Below, piece after piece: positions 1-13,895 of a stretch of 64,000 nucleotides of DNA. Under the pieces are notes generated by a model that was given only the letters and a program-made list of their open reading frames with translations, was not told where the DNA came from and did no database searches. A program made the translations under genes and the position numbers. Origin of the DNA: Cyclina sinensis. Lineage: Eukaryota; Mollusca; Bivalvia; Venerida; Veneridae. Where the stretch lies: the NCBI GenBank assembly GCA_012932295.1, contig JAAONU010000016.1, positions 36,921,241 to 36,985,240 of the forward strand. Direction: 5' to 3'. Position 1 is the stretch's first letter, and each line of letters begins with the position of its first letter.

Positions 1-3000
1 AATTCTGGTTCTAAACACACTCATGTATCTTAATGATTTACCAAGACCTTTAACGAAACAGTCTTCGAATTTAAAGGCGTGTTTTAAGAGACGGTATTTT
101 TTATTTTTTGAAGAATACCCTTTTGTACAGTACCACATAACAAATAATTTTAATTTGCAACGAGCTATATAAGTTTCAGAAAATATGTTCATTCCATATG
201 TTTGCTTAATCACATTTTTGTAAAATATTTTTTAAGGCAGTTGATCCACTGAAAACGACCTCTACGTTTGTTTTGTGTGTAGCACAGCAATGAGAATAAA
301 TAATGCTTGGACGTTTTCGGGGCAATAAGCAAAGACCAGTGTGAAATAATGCAAATTTCTATATAAATTTACACCAGCGTCAACATAAATCACCCAATTT
401 GGCGTGCTAGATTTTAATCAAAATATATATATCTTAGAAACTGTAACTAAACCTTTTTCGATGATTTCGCTTCTACAGGATCTACAAAGTCCACTACCTT
501 AAACAGGAAAAAATGGGTTAAGCTTATTTGTTCAAAAGATTAGTTGGCAAGCAGGATCTTTAGCCTTCATTCAAGGGTAGTGTATAGGACCTTTTTAGTC
601 ATATAGAATTGCCTGGTAGTCGTAGAAAGGTAGTTTCTCAATGTCTTTGTTATTGTGCCACTGAAGACACACAAAGCTATTACAAGACATAAATCATAAT
701 CTGTAATAATAACATCCTTGATACTAAATACGAAATACAAAACCTTAATAGATCTCAAAAATGGTAATTCTCAGTCAAGTTTTAGCACCTGAGAGGTTTG
801 CTTTTAGAAAGAAAATGCATCTAAATGAAACATGTACAAACGAAATTCATCACTGCTTGAAAACAAATCTTGAAGATTTATGAAAATGAATTCAAATATT
901 TCTAGGTTGCTCATATGATGTAGTCTTAAGTTTAACACACAAGAGAAGCTACAATTCGGACATCGACAGAATCGTGAAACATGTGATTCTTTTCGTTTTC
1001 TTATATTGCTTTCAAATAAAATTTCTTAACATTTCATATATTTACCTGATCGCTGAGGCTGCCATCATGTTCTGGCGACTTTTGATTCATACTTGTGAGC
1101 TTGGTGTTGGAAAGACAGTTTGGCTACGTCTGCGCGCGCTTTCCATTCTGTTTAACCATGGCAGTATCGTCACAAACAATAAAAGTTAAATTGTTTTTTG
1201 CCAGTGGCAGTTTTGCTACGGCTCTTTATATCTTACGGTTGCAAGACAATCTACATGTAGTTGTCCACATTTTCCTCTTACGACCAATTTTCAGTAATCC
1301 TTACACCATACGATCAAGATTTTGTAGGAAGAGAGACTATTAAGATATCTCATAAAGTACTTCTTCTCTTCGAGTCATTAAATGATATTGAATGCCAGGC
1401 TCGGTGGAGCTGTCAAGTTTCAACAATTAATACCATCCAAATTTAAGAGCTTCCACTCTCACCACTTAGATACTGCAGTCTGGCACGTATTTCTCGCAAA
1501 AATAGTTCCATCCAAGAAACAGTTTTTCAATTAACGTGTTTCAAATTACCCGTGGTTTCTTGAGAAGTAAATCTATACATAAGATCCAAAGAACATTACA
1601 AAATAACATAATTGTAAATCCTCATCTGTTTACCCGACAAAAAGTATTAAGTTCAAGAAAACACTACAACCAACGAAATATTCCAAAACATTTATACCTA
1701 TTAAAGTTCTACAAACAGGTAAAGCCAATGAGAGATCAGCAAGCACGTAGATATTAAAAGCACCTTGGTCTAAACACTGCAGATGCCTTGGATTTTTCTG
1801 ACACGTTTAATCATAGAGAAAAAAAACGTTAAGTGTGTTACAGCCAAGAACAGCCTGTTTAATTATTTCTGTACTGTGGTAATTCGTTACGCGGATAACG
1901 AATGGGCACTTGCTTCGTTTTAATTTGCGTAAAAATTGGTACTCTTAACTGAGTAGATGGATTAGGACTGTATAATTGGCACCATACAAATTAAAATTAA
2001 ATCATATTTTGAAGCCTCATGATTAAAAAGATCAAGGCATACGTCATAGCGGTATATTTGCATTATACATTTTGTACAAAATGTTTAACCGAAGTGTAGA
2101 AATATTAAGTTATGACATCCAGATATCCATAAATGAAGTTTTATTAACGTTGGAGAATTATTTCATCTTTTTCTAAATTTAAAATACCACTTAAATATGG
2201 GGATAAAACGGAAACTACTGACGACAATAATTAAATAGTCGAGAACGTAGAAAACAAATTCAACACTGGGACTTCTACTGCCAATATTTCCAAGATTTTA
2301 ATTTCCAAATACACCAAAACTAAAATGGACTGTGTCGTGCAGACGCAAACGTCCAAAAATAGTATTATTTAATTACATTGGTTACGAGATCCCTGTCGTA
2401 GCTTGACGGATGTTATCACAATTTGAACTTATTCATCAAAGTTTAAGCTTGCTAATCAGATTTGTTTCCTATCAAAGTGAACTTGATTTCAAACTTTCAC
2501 ATCACGTTTTAACTAAAATATTTCTCATACTAAGCTTAACTGAGTATTGCAAGCCTGGCACTAATTTTTCGACTCGAAGTTTGATACAGTTAATATGTTT
2601 CTTGTGCGTCGTCTGTCAGTAAATCCTACCTGATAAATAAATTACAGCACACACAAACTGAATCCTAAAGTACCTTAAAATATTCACGCCAAGAAGCTAC
2701 CAAATTAGAAACTATTCACTGAAAAATATCAAACACGGTTTTATGATATCCAAACGTTGTTAAGAATTCGAAACAATATCCCAGATATCCAAAAATCAGC
2801 GTTAAACTTTTAGATTTCCACGAGGAACCCCTCTCACACACAGAAGTAAGCGCCTTCGAAAAATCAACCAACTTCTAAGACATAAAACAAGTCAGATGAA
2901 TGATCCAATCTTCTCGAAAAAGTTCCAATTTTCTCACAGGGCACCAAAATAAATAAAGCGGCAAAAGCAGTCGATGGCGAAGTTTACACAAAATTATACG

Positions 3001-3741
3001 CCTGTATTCGTAGGAAAATTGCCGTCTCTTGCAGACGGTAAGTATTGAGGGCTGCAATTTATTGACGGAAATCATTAACCGAAGATGTAATAGAAATATT
3101 CAGCGTTCGGACAGCTAATATAATATACAGTATCTTTTCTGAGAAAAAAAGTGATACAATCTATAGAAATTTAATAAGAAAGGATAAGAAACGCTATAAA
3201 TCTCATTTCGGAGCATCATGTCAGAAAATGGGAAACGCTAGCCATAGTATTTAATGATTTCAATCACCATAAGTTGCAGTACTTTTTGGGCTTATTAATC
3301 ACTTCTTCGATTTATTGTATCCACTGAACCCTGTGATTGATCGTTGACGATAATTTATTACAAGTCGACCAAACATGCAACTAGAAATTTAGAGATTATA
3401 GAATGGTTATACTTTTCCTTATGTAAACACTCTTAATGGACGCACATGAATGTATGTAAAAGAACATACTTATAGTTTATATTAACATACCGAGTGCCTG
3501 GAACAATAATAAGATTGTGGTAGATCTCAGTTACTGTCCACGTCTGCTTTTTATGTAGAAGAAAGATATTAACCGACAATATTACACCTTACATATGAAG
3601 TTGTTCATTCTTTGCATATATAAGAAATAATGGTCCCTAAATCCGTGTGGTGAATGGTCTGTATCACATCCGCCCGCTCAGCCGTTCACTAATACAGCTA
3701 ATCAGTCTGTTGAGATTGAATTGGTTGTGACATAAACAATC

Positions 3742-3744
<3 letters not shown>
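1..3744. other. Intergenic, no gene recognised
   Basis: AT-rich sequence with only short, unconvincing open frames on both strands (none above about 80 codons, none with a recognisable domain or a paired splice-site structure). No tandem repeat or transposon termini were recognised by eye. Confidence 0.6.

Positions 3745-3802
<58 letters not shown>
3745..3802. repeat. (AT)n microsatellite
   Basis: An uninterrupted run of about 29 AT dinucleotides. It can extrude as a cruciform and is likely length-variable. Confidence 0.97.
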
Positions 3803-3804
<2 letters not shown>

Positions 3805-4050
3805 TATATTAATTTTAATTACATTCAAACATGTTGGTCATGATGTTTTCATGATTCTTGGTTTAGTTTGAAAGTGAAAATGAACTAAAAGCTAGTGACG
3901 TATGATATAAGAAATAGTACACACCACCTCCAAGTTAGCCTCAAACTATGAACTTGGGCTTCGGCCTTTCAATAATGATGGGTGTTCTTAAAAGATACTT
4001 AATCTGTCACTTAAGGGGACTGATATGTTTCAAAGCAAATCATGGGATTA

Positions 4051-5434
4051 ACAAGAGCCAAGGCAAAAGGGGGCCACGCACGATTTTTCTTATTTCCAAA
4101 GGCAAACACATCAGAGGAAGCAAACTGTGGTGAACGGGTTTCAAAGGCAACATTATTTGGAAATATAATTATCAAATCCATCTTTAAATAAAGTTATGGC
4201 CAATTTTGGCAATATTCAATAATTTGACCTTGAAAGTAAAAGTCAAATAAAGGTCGATGTCAAGTTCAGTTTAAACTTCTTTGGAGATACTGTCTAAAAG
4301 GTAGTTAAGTTCAAGTGTGAAGACCATTAATAACAAAGATATAGCGAATTTTAGCAATGTTAATGTCATTTAAAGGTCAAGGTAATAACTGAGTTATTCA
4401 ACATGTTCGTTTTATTCTCAGTGCTGTTCTGTGCTAGTATGAATCAACTCCGTCCATAAATAACAAAGTTTTGGCTATTTTAGCAAAATTTAAAATTTGG
4501 CCTTGACGGTCAAGGTCATTTTCAGGTCAAGGTCATACCTGAATAACTCAACGTGTCTGTTATGTAAAAAAAATGTTGTCTTATCCAAGTATGAATCAAA
4601 TCAAATAAAAAATTACAAATTTATGGCTAATTTTAGCAAAATTCAATAATCTGACCTGAAGGTTAAGGCCATTTTAAAATCAAGTCATATCTGAATAAAT
4701 CAAAATTTCGTAATTGTCGTAAGAGTTGTTTTGTTCAGGTATGAATCAAATCCGTAATAAATGAGAAAGTTATGACAATTTAAGCAAAATTAAATAATTT
4801 GACCTTGACAATCAAGGTCAGTTTTAGGTCAAGGTCATACTTGAATACTTCAATATGTCGGTTTTGTCATACGTGTTGGTTTGTCCAAGTATAATTCAAA
4901 TCCAACTAAGAAAAAAAGTAAATCCCAATTATAGCAAATATCTATAATTTGACCTTAAACCTTAAGGTTATTTTAAGGTCAAGATCATACTTGAATTATT
5001 CAACGTGTCAGTTTTGTTATAACTGTTTTTTTTTGCAAATCCATAAACAAATGACAGTTATTACAATTTAAACAAAATTCAACAATTTGACCTTGATAAA
5101 CAAGGTCATTTAAAGGTCAAGGTCAATCCTGAATTATTCAGCAAGTAGGTTTTGCCATAAGTGTTGTTTGGTCCAAGTATGAATCAAATCCAAGTATAAA
5201 TAACATAGTTGTGGCCAATTTGACCTTGAAGGTGAAGGTCATTTATGAGCTAAGGTCAAGTACAGTCTAGTCTACTTGAAGGTCTTGTCCAAAGAGTTGT
5301 TGTGTCTAAGTATGAAGGCAATCCCTTTAGAAATAAAAAAAGTCACGATCAATGTTAAAGTTTTCGGACGGCAACGGCAACGACACCATGACTGTAGCAG
5401 TAGCTCAATTTCTTCGAAAAAGTCGAACTAAAAA
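4051..5434 (+). mobile_element. Pearl-like nonautonomous element with AGGTCA-rich core repeats
   Basis: The left end carries ACAAGAGC, the same head motif seen near 36,590 and 53,212. The body is about six diverged copies of a unit of roughly 150 bp: the recurring block 'AAGGTCATA-CTGAAT-ATTCAA' falls near 4,378, 4,527, 4,681, 4,826, 4,976 and 5,115. The right end has a degenerate GACGGCAACGGCAACGAC tract (about 5,366-5,383) and a TTTCTTCGAAA hairpin-like sequence at about 5,409-5,421. Head, amplified core, ACGG-like microsatellite and 3' hairpin match what is known of bivalve pearl elements, now generally grouped with Helentron-type nonautonomous elements. No transposase or Rep/helicase frame is present. 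Exact ends are approximate. Confidence 0.6.
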
Positions 5435-7001
5435 TGCACACCATGCGTATTCTAAGCCACATGTGGTGAAAGCATATAGCTTTGAACTAGTTCGTACGCC
5501 TCAGACATTGGCAGATTCCAAAATGCTCACTTCATAAAATACTAAATATTCTTCGTATCTTCTTCGTGACAAGATCGATATAATTAGATTAAAAAAACAA
5601 GTATTGTACACAGTTATATAAAAATACTCTGTCAGTAGTCCAAACTTCATCACTAGACTTTTGGAAAATGTTGCACACCAAACGTCAGAACCCTGGAGTT
5701 TGTAATTTCACACAATATTATTTGGAAAGCATTTCCTACTAGCTGCTATAGCATAAAAGGGTCTTTAGCTATAGAGAATGGTTTCTTTAAACAATTCCTG
5801 CCACGCTACATCATCGTGTAGTTGAAGATGTGTTTGGAGTCTTCTTTTGACAAATGATGCAAGACGCAGGCTGCACGTACAGACAATGACATCGGACAAC
5901 GGAAGTAAGTACATCTACCCAGGAAACCTGGATATTTTGGAGACACATTGTTACAGAAAGAACATATGCATAATGTTATGAAACAGACCAGAAGCAACAT
6001 CAATTTCAAACAACGATTCAAATATAACGGAATCAATGTCAGATATAAAACAATTTTTACACAATTCGAAACATAAAAGCGTGCAGCAGTCACCTTCTTT
6101 GGGAAAATATGACCTTATGTTTAATAATAACTTGCTGAAATGAAGTCTGCAGCAAAATGAGACAACCTAGTTACTGGCAGAAGCTCAATCTTAATTCAGG
6201 TTTTAATGAATGAACGCAAACGTCTACAATAGCTATATATAGGGGAAGTTCAGCCGGCCATCCAGTATAGCAGAAACAACAGCAGTGGGGATAACTGTTA
6301 CAAAAACTCAGGCATACTTCTGACAGTTTCTTCCCCCGTATTTAAAACTGTGTATGACCAATCGATATCGTTACAGTGTTAGCCTTGGGATGTTTTTCTG
6401 AACATGTCTAAGCTAATATTGAACTTCTGTCAGCTGTGAATGCATAACCAATGCTGCTAACATATCAACATTGGGTCAAAATAGTCAACTATTGTAACAG
6501 TTTATTATTCTTGATGTTCACTTACGTCGAGAGGAAAAGAGATACAAATGTAACCTGAGACACAAATGAATGTGATACTTATACAGGCATAAGTTTGTAA
6601 AAAGATCTGGTAGTATGTTAAAACGGCTCTAAGACTATGGTGATAATATAACTAACTGTATAACTGAAAGAGCTAAAAAACACCAATATAAAAGACAGCA
6701 TAAATCAAAACTATATAATATAGTACAAACATAAAAGCTAATTGCCCTAATGTACATCATGCCACAGTTACTTCAATATTGATTCTAGAGAAAATATCCA
6801 ACAGTATGTAATGCAAATAAAGGACAGCTTTATTACACTTCGCAGTGTATTTAATTTTAATGTAGTGTCTCATACAGTGTGGGAGTATTTTGCATCATGC
6901 ACTTCCATAAAATATTTGCCGAAAGGCATAGCATATTACAATGAAATATTTCTGCTACACAAACAGTACACTTCCGTGACGTCGTTTGATATCTTCTAAT
7001 A
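5435..7001. other. Intergenic, nothing recognised
   Basis: No coding region, RNA gene or repeat could be supported. Short open frames here (for example the 95-codon minus-strand frame at 5,806-6,093) show no recognisable domain. Confidence 0.5.
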
Positions 7002-7245
7002 GACTATTAGGCGGCCCATCCCTCCAAATAGACTGTTAAGCGACAGAACCCTCAAAATAGACTGTTATGATACACGTCACTCCATATAGACTTTTAGGAG
7101 ACACAACTCTCCAAACAGACTTTTAAGAGACAAAATGTTCCAAAGACTGTCACATCGTGACACATCACTCCATAAAGACTGTTGCCAGACACAACCCTCT
7201 AAATACACTGTTAATAGACCTGACCCTAAAATCGACTGTTATAAA
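7002..7245. repeat. Diverged ~30-bp tandem repeat (ATAGACTGTTA motif)
   Basis: The motif GACTGTTA or GACTTTTA recurs near 7,031, 7,060, 7,089, 7,119, 7,145, 7,176, 7,206 and 7,233, spaced 26-31 bp. A second shared block (GACAC-ACTCTCCA) lies between. Units are diverged, so the array is old. Confidence 0.75.
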
Positions 7246-8179
7246 AACAAATCAGGTAGCTTTGTTGCCAAAAAAAGTTTAAGGTAGACATTATAGATAA
7301 ATATGCACAAAAACACTTAATATGCAACTCGATATCATCATCGCACAAAGAATAATATAAAAACTTACTTCATTTTAAGAATGAACAGCAAAGACTCATA
7401 GTAAATTATCAGTTGCTTAGTGAAGCATACTATAAGCAAACTTTACTCGAGCTTTTTGCCAACAACTGCCCACTCTCATTTAACACTTTGCCCAGCTGTC
7501 AGAAAAAAAGGTATGTCTCAAACTTTATTGCCACTTCATTACCAACTTAAAGATCAAGCGATTAACCACACTATTATAAGACACCCTTGTTGTTTTCTCT
7601 CAAGTTACAACACTTTAATATCAGATATATGCTCTAGATAACTCTTTCGATGAGATACCTGACTACTCAAACTTTGCGAGAAACTGATCAAGAAACTGTG
7701 TTCTATATCCTTCGACAAGACACCAGATGACCTAAAGTCTATCTAACCACTCACTAACATGTTGACTCCTAGTGCCACTAATGCAACTTCGCTGAGGTAC
7801 ATAACATTAGTTATTTATCTTTTAGTTGTATGTACTAGCATTGCAATTAACCCTGTAATCAGACAGAATTAAAGTGTTATTGTTTTATACAGGCTGGCAG
7901 GGATTTCGAACAATAAATTCGAGGACTAACAGAATAAACTTTAGAGCAGTAAAACCATTTACTGTTTTCCATGACAGATTTCTCGAAAACTGATACAAAA
8001 AAGTTAGATAAAAGTATATATCGGAAGGTGAAAGCAAAAGGAAACAGGTTTAAGTAGAATCATGTTTTAGCGTCGCTAGATTTTTAAACGTGAAAATAAA
8101 ATGTCTAGCCAACATCAACTCGAATATCAACTGGTAGTTTTGTAATAGGGCACACAAGTTCTCTTTCATAGCATGCTAT
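7246..8179. other. Intergenic, nothing recognised
   Basis: No supported gene or repeat. A 73-codon plus-strand frame at 7,420-7,641 has no recognisable features. Confidence 0.5.
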
Positions 8180-11100
8180 GAGAGAAAATAAGAAACTTGG
8201 ACAGGCATTAGAGGACAATGCCAGAGAAAAAAGCAACTTGGACAGGCTACAGAGGAAAATGACAGAGAAACAAGCAACTTGGACAGGCTACAGAGGAAAA
8301 TGACAGAGAAACAAGCAACTTGGACAGGCTACAGAGGAAAATGACAGAGAAACAAGCAACTTGGACAGGCTACAGAGGAAAATGACAGAGAAAAAAGCAA
8401 CTTGGACAGGCTATAGAGGAAAATGACAGAGAAAAAACCAACTTGGACAGGCTATAGAGGAAAATGACATTGAAAAAAGCTACTTGGACAGGCTATAGAG
8501 GAAAATGACAGAGAAAAAAGCAACTTGGACAGGCTACAGAGGAAAATGCCAGAGAAAAAAGCAATTTGGACAGGCTACAGAGGAAAATGACAGAGAAAAA
8601 AGCAATTTGGACAGGCTACAGAAGAAAATGACAGAGAAAATAGCAATTTGGACAGGTTACAAAGGAAAATGACAGAGAAAAAAGCAACTTGGACAGGCTA
8701 CAGAGGAAAATGCAATAGAGAAAAAAGAAACTTTGACAGGCTGCAGAGGAAAATGTCGCAGAAAAACAGAAACTTGTACAGGTTATAGAGGAAAATGCAA
8801 TAGAGAAAAAAGAAACTTTGACAGGCTGCAGAGGAAAATGTCGCAGAAAAACAGAAACTTGTACAGGTTATAGAGGAAAATGCAATAGAGAAAAAAGAAA
8901 CTTAGACAGGCTGCAGAGGAAAATGCAATAGAGAAAAAAGAAACTTAGACAGGCTGCAGAGGAAAATGCAATAGAGAAAAAAGCAACTTGGACAGGCTAC
9001 AGAGGAAAATGCCAGAGAAAAAAGCAATTTGGACAGGCTACAGAGGAAAATGACAGAGAAAAAAGCAATTTGGACAGGCTACAGAGGAAAATGACAGAGA
9101 AAAAAGCAATTTGGACAGGCTACAGAAGAAAATGACAGAGAAAATAGCAATTTGGACAGGCTACAGAGGAAAATGACAGAGAAACAAGCAACTTGGACAG
9201 GCTACAGAGGAAAATGACAGAGAAAATAGCAATTTGGACAGGCTACAGAGGAAAATGACAGAGAAAAAAGCAATTTGGACAGGCTACAGAGGAAAATGCC
9301 AGAGAAAAAAGCAATTTGGACAGGCTACAGAGGAAAATGCCAGAGAAAAAAGCAACTTGGACAGGCTATAGAGGAAAATGACAGAGAAAAAAGCAATTTG
9401 GACAGGCTACAGAGGAAAATGCCAGAGAAAAAAGCAATTTGGACAGGCTACAGAGGAAAATGCCAGAGAAAAAAGCAATTTGGACAGGCTACAGAGGAAA
9501 ATGACAGAGAAAAAAACCAACTTGGACAGGCTACAGAGGAAAATGCCAGAGAAAAAAAGCAACTTGGACAGGCTACAGAGGAAAATGACAGAGAAAAAAG
9601 CAACTTGGACAGGCTACAGAGGAAAATGTCAGAGAAAAAAACCAACTTGGACAGGCTACAGAGAAAAATGACAGAGAAAAAAGCAACTTGGACAGGCAAC
9701 AGAGGAAAATGACAGAGAAAAAAGCAATTTGGACAGGCTACAGAGGAAAATGCCAGAGAAAAAAGCAATTTGGACAGGCTACAGAGGAAAATGCCAGAGA
9801 AAAAAGCAACTTGGACAGGCTACAGAGGAAAATGCCAGAGAAAAAAGCAATTTGGACAGGCTACAGAGGAAAATGACAGAGAAAAAAGCAATTTGGACAG
9901 GCTACAGAAGAAAATGACAGAGAAAATAGCAATTTGGACAGGCTACAGAGGAAAATGCCAGAGAAAAAAGCAATTTGGACAGGCTACAGAAGAAAATGAC
10001 AGAGAAAATAGCAATTTGGACAGGCTACAGAGGAAAATGCCAATTTGGACAGGCTACAGAGGAAAATGACAGAGAAAAAAGCAACTTGGACAGGCTACAG
10101 AAGAAAATGCCAGAGAAAAAAGCAACTTGGACAGGCTACAGAGGAAAATGACAGAGAAAAAAGCAACTTGGACAGGCTACAGAGGAAAATGCCAGAGAAA
10201 ACGAGAAACTAAGACAGGCTATAGTGGAAAATGCCAAAAAATAGAAACTTAGACAGGCTATAGAGGAAATTGCTAGAGAGAAAAAAGAAACTTAGACAGG
10301 CTGTAGAGGAAAATGCCAGAGAAAAAAAGCAACTTGGACAAGCTATAGAAGAAAATGTCGGAGAAAAACAGAAACTTGTACAGGTTATAGAGGAAAATGC
10401 AATAGAGAAAAAAGAAACTTAGACAGGCTGCAGAGGAAAATGTCGCAGAAAAACAGAAACTTGTACAGGTTATAGAGGAAAATGCAATAGAGAAAAAAGA
10501 AACTTTGACAGGCTGCAGAGGAAAATGTCGCAGAAAAACAGAAACTTGTACAGGTTATAGAGGAAAATGCAATAGAGAAAAAAGAAACTTGTACAGGTTA
10601 TAGAGGAAAATGTCGCAGAAAAACAGAAACTTGTACAGGTTATAGAGGAAAATGCAATAGAGAAAAAAGAAACTTTGACAGGCTGCAGAGGAAAATGCAA
10701 TAGAGAAAAAAGAAACTTGTACAGGTTATAGAGGAAAATGCAATAGAGAAAAAAGAAACTTGTACAGGTTATAGAGGAAAATGCAATAGAGAAAAAAGAA
10801 ACTTGTACAGGTTATAGAGGAAAATGCAATAGAGAAAAAAGAAACTTTGACAGGCTGCAGAGGAAAATGTCGCAGAAAAACAGAAACTTGTACAGGTTAT
10901 AGAGGAAAATGCAATAGAGAAAAAGAAACTTGTACAGGTTATAGAGGAAAATGCAATAGAGAAAAAAGAAACTTAGACAGGCTGCAGAGGAAAATGCAAT
11001 AGAGAAAAAAGAAACTTTGACAGGCTGCAGAGGAAAATGTCGCAGAAAAACAGAAACTTGTACAGGTTATAGAGGAAAATGCAATAGAGAAAAAAGAAAC

Positions 11101-11505
11101 TTTGACAGGCTGCAGAGGAAAATGTCGCAGAAAAACAGAAACTTGTACAGGTTATAGAGGAAAATGCAATAGAGAAAAAAGAAACTTAGACAGGCTGCAG
11201 AGGAAAATGCAACAGAGAAAAAAGAAACTTAGACAGGCTGCAGAGGAAAATGTAATAGAGAAAAAAGAAACTTAGACAGGCTGCAGAGGAAAATGCAATA
11301 GAGAAAAAAGAAACTTAGACAGGCTGCAGAGGAAAATGTCGCAGAAAAAAAGAAACTTGTACAGATTATAGAGGAAAATGCCAGAGAAAACGAGAAACTA
11401 AGACAGGCTGCAGAGGAAAATGTCGCAGAAAAAAAGAAACTTGTACAGATTATAGAGGAAAACGCAATAGAGAAAAAAAAAAACAGACAAGCTATAGAGG
11501 AAAAT
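8180..11505. repeat. 41-43 bp purine-rich minisatellite, about 80 units, two subfamilies
   Basis: Type A units are 41 bp (GACAGAGAAAAAAGCAACTT, then GGACAGGCTACAGAGGAAAAT) and dominate 8,180-8,700 and 8,985-10,200. Type B units are 42-43 bp (GTCGCAGAAAAACAG... or GCAATAGAGAAAAAAG..., then AAACTTGTACAGGTTATAG...). They dominate 8,705-8,985 and 10,200-11,505 and often alternate as dimers of about 85 bp. The plus strand is strongly purine-rich. Because 41 is not a multiple of three and the unit lacks stops, long open frames appear in several phases with a 41-residue period, up to about 145 codons. No introns, start context or non-repeat coding flank support a gene. A shortened unit sits near 10,040. 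Confidence 0.97.
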
Positions 11506-13895
11506 CAAGGTGAAAAAAATCTCTGTGATTTGTTCTTATCTCTCTTTATGTGTAGTTATTTACAACACTTAATTACTGGGCTCAGTGTATGACTAGGAGT
11601 CCAAAAGAATGTAAAACATACACACAGTCTAGCAAATTCACATATCATTTTATGCAAATAACTGAAAACGCCTTTACAAAATGACAAAATATCTATCTTT
11701 CCCACTACTTGACAAAAAGAATTAAATATCTATTTTTCATACGACATGGCAAATGATATGTACTTAATACTATGATAAGACAATGCGTCGAAAATATCAA
11801 TAGAAGAAAGCATGGTGCAAAGCAGACGAGAAATATTCAAATTCATATCTAAATATGTCTACAAACAGTTGATTTGAGACTTAAGATATCACAACGAAGA
11901 ATGCAATGCTCATTTCTTTTGTAAAATAAGAATAGTTTTTTTCTTACCCTTCGCCTTTTTATCAAATATTGTTTCACTGTTTTCATTACTCCAACTTGTC
12001 CAATACCATGTATTGAGCCCTCGAGTTCAAATAACATATGTCATAACAAATAACAAGACATAAACTACACAGCTTTGTCACCAAGAGAAAAATATATGTC
12101 ATAATACAACCGTAGCACTATGGAAACACGTTAAAATAGTCTATTGCAATCAGAGTTGTTAAAGCAATATTGACAAAGTAATATAATAATTATACATACA
12201 GAACAATATATCTTAATACTACAGTAAACACGTTTACTGGCTATACACAGCTATACGATATATCTATTTTTCTAATTAAAATGTTACGTCCAACACAGTC
12301 CAAATTGATATTATGAAGTAATATCTTAAAAAATCAGAAACCATAAAAAAAGCATTTTGGTGACAGCGGGACAGTTCGAAGGTCTTTTCTCTCGTCAAAC
12401 TGTATTTCCAGCTATTTCCGTTGTTTTGCAACCTTTACTCAAAGATTGCTGTATTTTTTCCAATATATTTTATCAGACTTACCATACAATATAAGCTTGC
12501 GTTATCAGTTGTTATACAGAAACACATTATGATTACAAAGATTAAGTTGAAAAACTGCAATAATTGCTATGGATTTCTTTATAAGTCGATACCTAAACAC
12601 TTCATTTACAGAAACAGAAGTTTAACAGACGGTAGAGTTTTATCATGCAGCTTCGAAAAAATGGTCAAATATCTTAATCAGATAAACAGAGAAAATCACG
12701 CTTTTCTTCAGAATCAGCTATTGGCGATTATAACAACATATTGAGCTCTTTTTTCTGTTATATTGGAGTTCCGTACCACCATAACTGTCCTGTTTCTCTT
12801 TCGTCAAATAACAGCAAAATTATTGGCCCTAACACCTAAGTACAATCCTAATCTAGTTTGATATACGGTATCTAGATTCACATTTCAAGCAATGGAAACA
12901 GGTTCCCCAGTGTCAAAGAAGAGTAAAGGTATTTCAGACGAAATGTCCGCACTTACTAATCATATGGAATCGCGCTCAAATGTCAAATCAAACTGTTGTT
13001 CTATTCTGTTATTTTTCCAGTTATTTAGAGTTTTGGTATATGCAACTGTCAATTTTAACCGATTGTGAAACACCTTTAAAATAGTCAGTTTATAAGTATC
13101 ACGTCTGCTCGCTCAGCGAACAGGAAAATCATTTGCTCAACTACTGAACTTTCTGTCTCATGATACAGTTTTATTTCTCCGGACAGAGAATATAGATAGC
13201 TCTAGTGAGTACAAAACCTGTCAGTTTCTTGGAAATTTGGCAAATTTCAATCTTCGAGTATTCCACATACAATGTCTTTGCTAAAAAATAAAACAATATA
13301 ACTAAACCTAGAGTTCAATGAAAGATACAACTTTTAACAACCATAATTAATAATTATAGAAAAAAAAACAAGAAACATTCTTAATCATTGCAGTGTCCAT
13401 CTAAAAGGACGAAATAAAAAAATGCCTTCTCATTGCAGTGTCCATCTAAAGAACGAAATAATAATAAAGTAATAAACGAATTAGTTGGCACGTTTAATCT
13501 TTGTATGACTTCTTAGCCACTTTTACAAATCATAACAATAATAAGCATTTGTTTAATGTTCTGAGTAGCAATCATGTTAACTTGAGAGATGTTTTTCAAT
13601 CGAGCTTCTCGGGGTTAAAATTAGAATCCATGACACAACAAACCTCAAATTTTTCACCGGAATCATATCTCCGCCTACTTCCAATATTGTCTTAATGAAT
13701 ACAGATTCACGGAGATTTCGGTTCACACATTTTGTTTTTATTGGCATTTAAATTATTATGCAGTTGGGAAATCAGAACATGTTGTCGTACAAGTACGTGT
13801 TTCTTACAGGCAAAGCACTTGTAGATTAATCACTTTCCCCTATATAATATATAGTCATCTCAGTCAATAGTCATAGTCCTCTTGTATAAATGTCT
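11506..13895. other. Intergenic, no confident gene
   Basis: It holds a 107-codon plus-strand frame (12,421-12,744) without a recognisable domain. A minus-strand frame at 11,849-12,037 runs into an AGG|GTAAGA donor-like site near 11,947. A 45-bp-spaced direct duplication of CATTGCAGTGTCCATCTAAA lies at 13,386 and 13,431. None of these is convincing as a gene. Confidence 0.45.

Noticed and set aside
9275..10069. Long open frames (up to 145 codons) with LDRLQRKM/EENDREK repeats that look like a coiled-coil protein
   Set aside because: They are products of a 41-bp tandem repeat that is open in several phases, with no splice sites, no unique coding flank and equal openness of competing frames.
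8180..11505. CRISPR-like regular repeats
   Set aside because: Head-to-tail repetition without unique spacers, in clearly eukaryotic intron-bearing DNA, with no cas genes.
12421..12744. A 107-codon plus-strand frame as a gene
   Set aside because: No recognisable domain, no splice context and AT-biased composition typical of chance frames.
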